The notes under the pieces were generated by a model, which saw nothing but the letters and a program-made list of their open reading frames with translations, did not search any database and had not been told where the DNA came from. The position numbers and the translations under genes are program-made. From Pseudomonadota bacterium (GTDB taxonomy: Bacteria > Pseudomonadota > Alphaproteobacteria > Rhodospirillales > 2-02-FULL-58-16), in contig JADFHR010000026.1 of the NCBI GenBank assembly GCA_022567015.1, positions 1 through 18,257 on the forward strand: a stretch of DNA of 18,257 nt, given 5' to 3'. Positions within the stretch are counted from its first letter, which is position 1; each line of letters starts with the position of its first letter. This document shows positions 6,933 to 13,407 of this stretch, in pieces.

Positions 6933-8648
6933 ATGAGCAAACAGAAGCAGCGGCGGACCGCGGCCAGGAAATCCAGACAACCGGGCGCCGGCGCGGCCGC
7001 GCCACAACGGGCGGCGGCGGACATATCCGGCGTTCTGGAGCGGGCGCGCGCCTTCCACCAGTCCGGCCGCCTGGGCGAAGCCCTGGACCTTTACCGCCAG
7101 GTCCTGGAAGCGCGGCCGGACCACGCGGAAGTCCTGAAACTCGCCGGCGTGGCCAGCTTTCAGGCGGGTGACACGGAGCACGGTGTGGCGCTTTTGGGCG
7201 AACTGGTGACCATCAGGCCCGAAGACGCGGAAGCCCACAACAACCTGGGCGTCATGCTCCAGGCCTCGGGCCGGCCGGACGAAGCCGAGGCCGCCTTTCG
7301 CCGGGCGCTGGCCGTGGCGCCCGGGTTCGCGGGCGCCCACTACGGCCTCGGCTCGGTCCTGGAGAGCCGCGGCCGGCTCGACGACGCCATCGCGGCCTAT
7401 AAGCGCGCCATCGAGATCGAGCCCGACGATGCCGACATGCACTACAACCTGGGCACCGCGTTGCAGGGGATGGGCAGGCTCGACGAGGCGGTCCAGGCCT
7501 ATGAGCGCTCCATCGCCCTCCAGCCGCGCAAGGCGGAAGCCCATTCCAACCTGGGCACGGCGCTGAAGGCGTTGGACCGGCTCGACGACGCCGTCGCCGC
7601 CTACAACCGGGCGCTCCGCCTCAAACCGGACTTCGCCCCGGTCCACGTCAACCTGGGGAGCGCGCTGAAGGCCCTGGGCCGGCTGGACGACGCCGTCGCC
7701 GCGTATCGGCGCGCCGTCGCCCTTGCGCCCGGGGACGCGCAGGTGCACACCAACCTGGCCGACACGCTGTTGCAGCAGGGCGATGCGCCCGCCGCCATGG
7801 CCGTGTGCGACGCCTATCTGAGCGGCCATCCCGAAAGTACCCACGTGCTCGCCTTCAAGGCCGACGCCCTGTTGCGCCAGGGCGATCCCGAAGCGGCGGT
7901 GGCGGTGTGCGACGCGTATCTCCGCGACCATCCCGGCGACACCCGCGTGCTCGCCTTCAAGGCCGTGGCGCTGGTCGAGGCGGGCGAGCGCGAGGCGGCG
8001 CGGGCCCTCGTCGACTTCGACCGCTTCATCCGGCCGACCCGCGTCCAGGCGCCGGACGGCTTCGAGACCGTGGCCGCCTTCAACTGGGCGCTGGCGCAAC
8101 ACGTGCGCGCCCACCCGACCCTGGTCTACGCCCCGCCCACCCACGCCACCCGCCAGGGCAGGCACACGGGCAAGCTGCTGTACTCACCCGAGCCCAAACC
8201 GCGGATCGAGGCGGAAGGCCCCGTCGTCCTTTTCGAGGGCATGATACGGGACGCGGTGGAGGACTACCGCCGCGCACTGCCGGCGGATGGGTCCCATCCG
8301 TTTCTCGCCCGGCCGCCGGAACGCTTCGGGCTGTCGGTGTGGGGCGTGGTGCTGGAGGGGCCGGGCCACCAGATCCCCCATATCCACCCGGCGGCGTGGC
8401 TGAGCGGCGTTTATTACGCGCAGTTGCCCGACGTGGTCGGCGAATCCGGGCCACGCGGGGCGGGGTGGATCGAGTTCGGCCGCCCGCCGGAGCACTTCCA
8501 CTGCGCGGCCGAGCCCGAGGTGAGACTGATGCGGCCCGAGGAAGGGCTGATGGTCCTGTTCCCGTCGTACTTCTACCACCGCACCGTGCCGACCGAGAGC
8601 GCCGACACGCGCGTCAGCATCGCCTTCGACATCCTGGCGCACGAGTGA
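6933..8648 (+). CDS. TPR protein with C-terminal 2OG-Fe(II) oxygenase-like domain
   Basis: 571 residues from the ATG at 6933 (AAGGGGAAAG upstream); the frame is open 80 codons earlier but without family features or a ribosome site. After a basic leader come about ten consecutive 34-residue TPR units (31-370), several near-identical (for example AEAHSNLGTALKALDRLDDA). Units 8 and 9 repeat AVCDAYL-x5-HP at high identity, a recent duplication. The C-terminal 200 residues resemble the putative 2OG-Fe(II) oxygenase family found with TPRs: HIHPAAWLSGVYY (His483/His485), a GWIEFGRPP strand, FPSYFYHRTVP (His549) and RVSIAFD (Arg560, candidate 2-oxoglutarate contact). Probably a soluble protein hydroxylase that uses the TPRs to hold its target. 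It converges with the ETF gene, leaving 28 bases. Confidence 0.88.
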   Translation: MSKQKQRRTAARKSRQPGAGAAAPQRAAADISGVLERARAFHQSGRLGEALDLYRQVLEARPDHAEVLKLAGVASFQAGDTEHGVALLGELVTIRPEDAEAHNNLGVMLQASGRPDEAEAAFRRALAVAPGFAGAHYGLGSVLESRGRLDDAIAAYKRAIEIEPDDADMHYNLGTALQGMGRLDEAVQAYERSIALQPRKAEAHSNLGTALKALDRLDDAVAAYNRALRLKPDFAPVHVNLGSALKALGRLDDAVAAYRRAVALAPGDAQVHTNLADTLLQQGDAPAAMAVCDAYLSGHPESTHVLAFKADALLRQGDPEAAVAVCDAYLRDHPGDTRVLAFKAVALVEAGEREAARALVDFDRFIRPTRVQAPDGFETVAAFNWALAQHVRAHPTLVYAPPTHATRQGRHTGKLLYSPEPKPRIEAEGPVVLFEGMIRDAVEDYRRALPADGSHPFLARPPERFGLSVWGVVLEGPGHQIPHIHPAAWLSGVYYAQLPDVVGESGPRGAGWIEFGRPPEHFHCAAEPEVRLMRPEEGLMVLFPSYFYHRTVPTESADTRVSIAFDILAHE

Positions 8649-8676
8649 CGCGCTTCGGCGGTGCGAAAGGCCGGTG

Positions 8677-10503
8677 TCAGGGTTGGGCGCGGCGGCGGCG
8701 AAAGGCCTCGGTCAGGGCCGGCAGCAGCGTCGCGCAATCCCCGACGATGCCGATATCGGCCCAATCGAAGATCGGCGCCTCCGGATCGGTGTTGATGGCG
8801 ACGATGGTGCCGGCGCCTTTCAGGCCGACGGTGTGGTTGGGCGCCCCGCGCACGCCGGCGGCGATGTACAGCCGCGCGTTGACGCCCTTGCCCGTGAGCC
8901 CCACCTGCAACTGACGCGGAAGCCATCCCTTGTCGCAGACCCGGCGGGTGGCGCACAGGGACGCCCCGAGCAGACGGGCGAGCGCCTTGGCCTTCTCCAC
9001 CCCGTCGGGGCCGCCGATCCCCATGCCGAGCCCGATGACCGTATCGGCGCGATCGAGGGGCGCGATGGTGCGATCGATCAGGGAATGGGAACGGATGACC
9101 GTGCACAACGGCGTCCCCACCCGGGGGCGAAGGATGATCACTTCGGCCTTGCGTCCGGCGACCGGGGAGCCGAGGCGCAGCATCCCGGGCCGCACCGTGG
9201 CCATCTGCGGATAGGTCTTCGAATAGATGGACGCCACCAGGTTGCCCCCGAAGGCGGGCTTCAAGGCGATCAGCCGGCGGTCGTCGTCGACCTCCAGCCC
9301 AATGGCGTCGCCGGTGAGTCCCAGTCCGAAACGCGCCGCGAGCCGCGGTCCCCAGCCGCGGCCCGTTTCCGTGGCGGGAAGGAAAAGGCCCCACGGCCGG
9401 CGCTCGGCGACCAGGACGGCGCAGGCCTCGGCCACGGTGTCCGCCGAGCCGGCCGCGGACGCCGGAATGTCGAGCACGAATACCTGGTCCACGCCGTAGG
9501 CGGCCAGGGTCGGCGCATGGCGGGCCATGTCGGCGCCGATCACGATCGCCCCCAGGGCGCCGCCGACGGCATCGGCGATCTCGCCTCCGCGGGTGGCGAG
9601 CTCCAGGCTGACCGCGGTGAGGTCGCCGGTGCTGTCGGTCTCGCACGCGATCCAGACGTCCTTGCCCGGCTTGGGTTGCCGTTGCTGGGCGCTCACCGGC
9701 GGAGGCTGGGGCGCTTCGCCATCCAATACGCCCAGCTCCTTGAGTGCGCGGACGGTCTCGTCGGCGGCGGACACCGGGTCGGCGCCGTCGATCCGCCTGC
9801 CCGGGCCGTGGCTTTGCTCGACGATGTCCACCCCCTCGACCCAGGTCGGGGACCCGGCAATGCCGTAATCGCCGGCGTCGCCGCCGAGGTCGGCCAGGCG
9901 CACCACCTCGACCGGTTTGGCGGCGGCGTCCTCGCGGACCTCGGGGGTCACCTTGATCGGGGCGATGAGACGCTCGGCGCAGGTCAGAAGCGCCGGCATC
10001 CGGCATTCGACCAGGTCGAAGCCTTCGTCGCTCTCGCGCTCGGCGCGGAGCGTCTCCCCTTCGATGTCCAGCTTCCTGACGCCGGTGATCTGGGCGATTC
10101 CCAGCAGTTCGGCGATCTCCGGGCCGACCTGGCCGGTTTCGGCGTCGAGGGTGTACTTGCCGAGAACGATGAGGTCGAAGCCGTTCGGCTCGAGCCACCG
10201 CGCCAGGGTGCGCGCCGTCGCCAGGGTGTCGGCCCCGGCGCAACCCCGGTCCTCGATATGGACGGCGCGGTCGATGCCCATGGCGAGGGCGCCGAGAAGG
10301 GCCTCGCGCGCCTGCGGCGGCCCCATGGTGATCACCGTCGTCCCGCCACCCAGCCGGCCCCTGAGGTCGACCGCCAGGGCGATGGCGCGAAGATCGAAGG
10401 CGCTGATCACGTTGGGGCCGTCGCGTTTGATGGTCTTCGAGTCGAAATCGAAATTGACGTCCTCTATGAGGGGCACCTGTTTGATGCAGACGGCGATTTC
10501 CAC
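8677..10503 (-). CDS. single-chain electron transfer flavoprotein (EtfB-EtfA fusion)
   Basis: 608 residues, GTG start at 10503 with AGGAG nine bases upstream; the opening EIAVCIKQVP is that of EtfB/FixA. Residues 1-250 are the beta subunit, with the nucleotide loop DAETGQVGPEIAELLG and ERESDEGFDLVE. A Pro/Gln-rich linker lies near 260-285 (APQPPPVSAQQRQPKPG). The alpha subunit follows, with TRRVCDKGW, GLTGKGVNARLYIA and INTDPEAPIFDWADIGIVGD, the FAD-binding region. The usual SGAIQH is RGAPNH here: the His is kept, but Ser and Gln are changed. ETFs carry electrons from flavin dehydrogenases to ETF:quinone oxidoreductase. Neither partner is in the window. Most bacteria make two chains, so the fusion is unusual. 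It lies 172 bases after the amidohydrolase, on the same strand. Confidence 0.93.
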   Translation of the reverse strand: MEIAVCIKQVPLIEDVNFDFDSKTIKRDGPNVISAFDLRAIALAVDLRGRLGGGTTVITMGPPQAREALLGALAMGIDRAVHIEDRGCAGADTLATARTLARWLEPNGFDLIVLGKYTLDAETGQVGPEIAELLGIAQITGVRKLDIEGETLRAERESDEGFDLVECRMPALLTCAERLIAPIKVTPEVREDAAAKPVEVVRLADLGGDAGDYGIAGSPTWVEGVDIVEQSHGPGRRIDGADPVSAADETVRALKELGVLDGEAPQPPPVSAQQRQPKPGKDVWIACETDSTGDLTAVSLELATRGGEIADAVGGALGAIVIGADMARHAPTLAAYGVDQVFVLDIPASAAGSADTVAEACAVLVAERRPWGLFLPATETGRGWGPRLAARFGLGLTGDAIGLEVDDDRRLIALKPAFGGNLVASIYSKTYPQMATVRPGMLRLGSPVAGRKAEVIILRPRVGTPLCTVIRSHSLIDRTIAPLDRADTVIGLGMGIGGPDGVEKAKALARLLGASLCATRRVCDKGWLPRQLQVGLTGKGVNARLYIAAGVRGAPNHTVGLKGAGTIVAINTDPEAPIFDWADIGIVGDCATLLPALTEAFRRRRAQP

Positions 10504-10584
10504 GACGATGGTCTCCTGTCGATGGTCGGGCCGGGCTTGCAGGGGTCGTCGGTGATTGTGTCGGGGCCGTTTCCCTCCTTCCTA

Positions 10585-10596
10585 TTGGACATCCAA
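10585..10596. promoter_or_regulatory. inverted repeat in the gap before the ETF gene
   Basis: TTGGACATCCAA is an inverted repeat (TTGGA, two bases, TCCAA) about 82 bases upstream of the ETF start, in the 172-base gap after the amidohydrolase. On the minus strand a purine-rich GGAAGGAGGG follows it. It could be an operator or part of a small hairpin; at this length chance cannot be excluded. Confidence 0.25.
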
Positions 10597-10675
10597 CAAG
10601 AAACCGCAGCCGACCGCGCACGGGCCGGCCGCGGCGCGCGCAGCCGTCCGGGTCGCCCGTTCACTCAATTCATGT

Positions 10676-11872
10676 TCAGCCCTCTAGGCCAAGGATATCG
10701 ATGAGGTTGTGCGAGAAGAACCGGACGCGGGTGTCCTCGTCGAAGTCCGGATAGTTGTTCAGGTAGCGCTTGACGCCGCTGACGCCGCTCGAATCCCAGT
10801 GCGGATAATCGCTGGTGTACCCCAGGTTGTTGCCCCCGAAGAACTCCATCGTTTCCTTGAGCATGGGCTCGTCGTCCTCGAACGCGCAGATGCACATCTG
10901 CCGTTTGAAGTATTCCGACGGCAGCATATCCAGTTTGATTTCATGTTTCGGACGGCCATGGTAGTGTTCGTCCAACCGGCCCAGCATGTAGGGCACCCAG
11001 GTCACGCCCGCCTCGCACATCATGACCCGCAGCTTGGGAAACCGCTGGAGCACCCCGTACCCGATGATGGCGACCAGCGCCGTCGCCATTTCCAGGGGAT
11101 GGGACACGACGTGGGCCATCCAGTAGACATCGAACTTGTAATCCGTGCTGCAGGTGGCGTTGTAGGTGCCCGTGGCCTCGTGGAAAACCAGCGGCAGGTT
11201 CAACTCTTCCATGATCTGCCATACCGGATCCCAGTCCGGTTCCCACCAGCGGACCCCCTGCATCACGTTGGGACGCATCCATACCGCGTTCCCCCCCATC
11301 GCCTTGCAGCGTTTGATCTCCTCGACCGCCATGGTCGGAACGATGGGGATGGTGATGCACCACAAATGCCGGTCCCCGATGGCGAAATCCTTCGCCATCC
11401 AGTCGTTGTAGGCACGGGCGAAGCCGTATTGCAGGTTCTTGTTGATGATATCGGGAAGGAACAACCCGGCGGTGGGGATCCACAGGCCGATGTCGACCCC
11501 GGTGATATCCATGTCTTCGTCACGCATGGCGAGAACGTGCTCGACGGCTTCCTCGTTGGTCAGCGATTCGCCGCGGGGGCGGTAGTCCGCATTGCCTTCC
11601 GGCCTGCCCATGCCCCATCCTTCCGGTTTCTGGTACAGGCGACCCTCGACCAGCAGCCGCGTGCCCCCGTGTTGGTCGATCACGATCTTGGGCGCGTCCG
11701 CCTTGAATTCCTTGTCCAGATATTTGGTGAAGGCGTCCAGAGGCTCGATCGTGTGGCGGTCGCCATCAAGGACGAAATACTCCTGGCCGAGCTTCTTGCT
11801 CTTCTGCCGATAGGCATCGGCGACGGCCTCGTACCGATCCTTCGGCGCTACCTTTAAAGCGGGTTCTCCCAT
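10676..11872 (-). CDS. metal-dependent amidohydrolase (COG2159, ACMSD-like TIM barrel)
   Basis: 398 residues; ATG at 11872 behind a strong AGGAGG. Seen motifs: DGDRHTIEP near residues 37-45 (first metal site, in the D-x-D-x-H-x-x-E-P form of one COG2159 branch), LPLVFHEATG (metal His), VVSHPLEM (second His), and GYTSDYPHWDSS (metal Asp of the last strand). Relatives include aminocarboxymuconate-semialdehyde decarboxylase and many hydrolases or decarboxylases of ring-cleavage products, so hydrolysis or non-oxidative decarboxylation are both possible. No signal peptide, so cytosolic. It is first in a likely transcript with the single-chain ETF and has the palindromic GntR-type site 120 bases upstream. 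It should therefore respond to that regulator's ligand, perhaps its own substrate. Confidence 0.9.
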   Translation of the reverse strand: MGEPALKVAPKDRYEAVADAYRQKSKKLGQEYFVLDGDRHTIEPLDAFTKYLDKEFKADAPKIVIDQHGGTRLLVEGRLYQKPEGWGMGRPEGNADYRPRGESLTNEEAVEHVLAMRDEDMDITGVDIGLWIPTAGLFLPDIINKNLQYGFARAYNDWMAKDFAIGDRHLWCITIPIVPTMAVEEIKRCKAMGGNAVWMRPNVMQGVRWWEPDWDPVWQIMEELNLPLVFHEATGTYNATCSTDYKFDVYWMAHVVSHPLEMATALVAIIGYGVLQRFPKLRVMMCEAGVTWVPYMLGRLDEHYHGRPKHEIKLDMLPSEYFKRQMCICAFEDDEPMLKETMEFFGGNNLGYTSDYPHWDSSGVSGVKRYLNNYPDFDEDTRVRFFSHNLIDILGLEG

Positions 11873-11952
11873 GGTCGTCTCCTCCTGGTCTTTTTGTTTG
11901 GCCTAGCCTGGTCCGCGGTGGCTCACACGGGCGCACCCCGATGCACATTGGA

Positions 11953-11981
11953 ATGATGCAACACATCGCCCGAGGTGTCAA
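11953..11981 (-). promoter_or_regulatory. candidate sigma-70 promoter of the amidohydrolase
   Basis: Minus strand: TTGACA (11976-11981), 17-base spacer, CATCAT (11953-11958), a perfect -35 and a 4/6 -10. The start would lie near 11946, giving a leader of roughly 75 bases. The palindromic operator is just upstream of the -35. That suits an activator, or a repressor of another start inside the palindrome's own TATATA. Confidence 0.45.
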
Positions 11982-11991
11982 AAGTAAAATA

Positions 11992-12007
11992 TATCTTATA
12001 TAAGATA
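11992..12007. promoter_or_regulatory. palindromic operator, likely for the neighbouring GntR regulator
   Basis: TATCTTATATAAGATA is a perfect 16-bp palindrome; allowing one mismatched pair it extends to 22 bp (11989-12010). Its first 14 bases recur exactly in front of the GntR gene at 13289-13302. It stands in GC-rich DNA between the divergent amidohydrolase and Cys-rich genes. Confidence 0.8.
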
Positions 12008-12077
12008 CATGAATCGGCTTGGACTCCGGCCCGCTGTGCGTCTGCGGACCCGCACACGGCCCCGGCGCCGGAGATCC

Positions 12078-12126
12078 TTGATTTGGATCAATGACCGGGG
12101 GCGCGCACGGCGGTAAAAACCACACA
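12078..12126 (+). promoter_or_regulatory. FNR/FixK-type box with class-II promoter
   Basis: TTGATTTGGATCAA at 12078-12091 fits the TTGAT-N4-ATCAA consensus without a mismatch. If its centre (12084.5) is at -41.5, transcription starts at 12126 and the -10 hexamer should be 12114-12119. That hexamer reads TAAAAA, a 4/6 match. The Cys-rich gene begins 26 bases later. This is the geometry of an FNR/FnrL/FixK class-II activated promoter, meaning low-oxygen induction. Confidence 0.65.
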
Positions 12127-12151
12127 TGTTCTCCTGGCCGAAGGGATAGTG

Positions 12152-12529
12152 ATGATGGTCGAGTCCGGGTTGCTCGCGGCGACGGTTGGGGCGGCCGTTC
12201 TGGCCTTCGGCATCCTTGCCGCGCGGCGCTCAGGAATGCCGGGCAAACGGGCCGGCGCGCGCACCGCCGTTCCCGGGGACCGCGCCAAGAGCCCGAACAC
12301 CCGGGCCGGGCCGGAGCGCGACGACGACGGGGCGCTGCCGTGCGGGTACTCCACCCTCGACGCCCTGGTGCACTGCGGCACGTGTGTTCAGATCATGGCG
12401 TGCCAGCGCTATCTGGAGAGCCGGACGAAGGCCGCGGCGCCGCTTGACGCCTTTTGTCCCCACGCCCGCTTCCTGCTCCGCCTGCGCGGCCGGGAACCGG
12501 AGGACGGCTACTCGATCTCGCTCAGATAG
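12152..12529 (+). CDS. small membrane-anchored Cys-rich protein, DUF6455-like
   Basis: 125 residues from the ATG at 12152 (AAGGGA upstream); GTG 12149 and ATG 12155 are close alternatives. Residues 4-24 (ESGLLAATVGAAVLAFGILA) form one membrane anchor, followed by a basic, Pro/Ala-rich linker. The C-terminal half has five cysteines: Cys64, Cys75 and Cys78 (HCGTC), Cys84 (ACQRYL) and Cys102 (FCPHARF). The spacing CxxC-x5-C-(Y/W)L ... FC resembles small alphaproteobacterial DUF6455 proteins as I recall them, suggesting a metal or Fe-S site. Function unknown. The FNR-type promoter just upstream suggests low-oxygen expression. Its end overlaps the end of the convergent GntR gene by 22 bases. A spurious ORF is possible, but the motif and promoter argue against it. 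Confidence 0.68.
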   Translation: MMVESGLLAATVGAAVLAFGILAARRSGMPGKRAGARTAVPGDRAKSPNTRAGPERDDDGALPCGYSTLDALVHCGTCVQIMACQRYLESRTKAAAPLDAFCPHARFLLRLRGREPEDGYSISLR

Positions 12530-13242
12530 TGGTGCCGGCTGGTGTCGCAGCGGCTCAGCCTCCACTCGACCGGCCGCCGCTCCAGACCGAAGGCGACCCT
12601 GTCGATGACGAGCAGCGGCGCCCCCGGAGCCAGGTCCAGCAGCCTGGCCTCGCGCTTCCCCGCGGCAGCGGCGCGCACGCGCTCGACCGCGTTGACGATG
12701 GTGACGCCGTATTCCTGCTCGAAATATTCGTAGACCGTATTCGGCAGCATGTCCCTGGGCGGGCGCCCGAGGCCGGGAAACATGGATTCCGCGACGACGA
12801 TGGTCTCGAATACCGTGGGCCGGCCGTCGAGGCTGCGCACCCGGTCGAAAATCACCACCGGCGCGCCCGGCGCCAGGGACAGCCGCTCCGCCGCCTTGCG
12901 GGTGGCGCCCCGGTGGCGGGTGCCGAGGACCCGGCTTTCCGGCAGCACGCGGCTGCCGTCCTCGCCGATCAGGTGGAAAAAGTGAAACAGCGCCCGATGG
13001 TGCGTGTGCGCGGCGACATAGGTGCCCTTGCCCTGGCGGCGGACAAGGACGTTGACCGAGGCCATTTCGTCCAGCGCCTTGCGGACCGTCCCCTGGCTGA
13101 CGTTGAATTCGTCGGCCAGCTTGATCTCGCTGGGCAGCACCTGGCCCGGCCGCCAGTCGCCGCTGACCAGCCGCTTGATCAGCAGGTCCTTGACCTGGAT
13201 GTAGAGGGGGCGGAAACCCGGTGCCTCTGCTGTCGCCATCAT
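12508..13242 (-). CDS. GntR-family regulator, HutC subfamily (UTRA ligand domain)
   Basis: 244 residues from the ATG at 13242 (AAGAGA nearby; ATG 13239 is equally possible). A longer reading to 13338 would place the operator and promoter inside the coding sequence and is rejected. The GntR winged helix is complete at residues 13-77: PLYIQVKDLL, LPSEIKLADEFNVSQGTVRK, and the wing RRQGKGTYVA. A UTRA effector domain follows (VVIFDRVRSLDGRPTVFET ... YEYFEQEYGVTIVNAVE ... LLVIDRVAF), as in HutC and NagR, which are released from DNA by small metabolites. Its own promoter holds the palindromic half of the site also found before the amidohydrolase. It is therefore probably autoregulated and controls the amidohydrolase-ETF genes. 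The ligand is unknown, perhaps the amidohydrolase substrate. Confidence 0.93.
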   Translation of the reverse strand: MMATAEAPGFRPLYIQVKDLLIKRLVSGDWRPGQVLPSEIKLADEFNVSQGTVRKALDEMASVNVLVRRQGKGTYVAAHTHHRALFHFFHLIGEDGSRVLPESRVLGTRHRGATRKAAERLSLAPGAPVVIFDRVRSLDGRPTVFETIVVAESMFPGLGRPPRDMLPNTVYEYFEQEYGVTIVNAVERVRAAAAGKREARLLDLAPGAPLLVIDRVAFGLERRPVEWRLSRCDTSRHHYLSEIE

Positions 13243-13288
13243 TGTCTCTTGGGATACCGTCGCGGTCCGCCACTGTAGCAAAAAATCG

Positions 13289-13322
13289 TATCTTATATAA
13301 GACCAATTCGGCCCGCGACCAA
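13289..13322 (-). promoter_or_regulatory. GntR promoter with overlapping operator
   Basis: TATCTTATATAAGA at 13289-13302 is identical over 14 bases to the site before the amidohydrolase and contains a perfect 12-bp palindrome (13291-13302). On the minus strand its centre supplies TATATA (13294-13299) as a -10, 17 bases from TTGGTC (13317-13322) as a weak -35. A bound dimer would block this promoter. The start codon is about 50 bases downstream. Confidence 0.75.
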
Positions 13323-13353
13323 GCGTTGCCGGCGTCAACTCAATCTTTGCGGG

Positions 13354-13375
13354 TGCCCGGCCGTCGCGCCGGGCA
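13354..13375 (-). terminator. hairpin after the aminotransferase gene
   Basis: TGCCCGGC and GCCGGGCA form a perfect 8-bp stem with a 6-base loop, 33 bases past the aminotransferase stop. No T-run follows on the minus strand, so it is a poor intrinsic terminator, though it could shield the 3' end of the transcript. Confidence 0.35.
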
Positions 13376-13407
13376 GGGTGCGGGCGTCGCGGTGTCTTCG
13401 CGGCGCC

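Noticed and set aside
6837..8165. 442-residue minus-strand ORF, and regular DNA periodicity of about 102 bases resembling a repeat array
   Set aside because: The periodicity is the 34-residue TPR unit in coding DNA; there are no CRISPR-like identical repeats with unique spacers, and the ORF is its antisense shadow.
8573..10704. Two very long ORFs (682 residues minus, 676 residues plus) over the ETF gene
   Set aside because: Both are Arg/Gly/Pro-rich shadows of a GC-rich gene; the third frame contains complete ETF motifs.
13243..13338. N-terminal extension of the GntR regulator by 32 residues
   Set aside because: It would bury the palindromic operator and promoter in the coding region, and homology starts after Met 13242.
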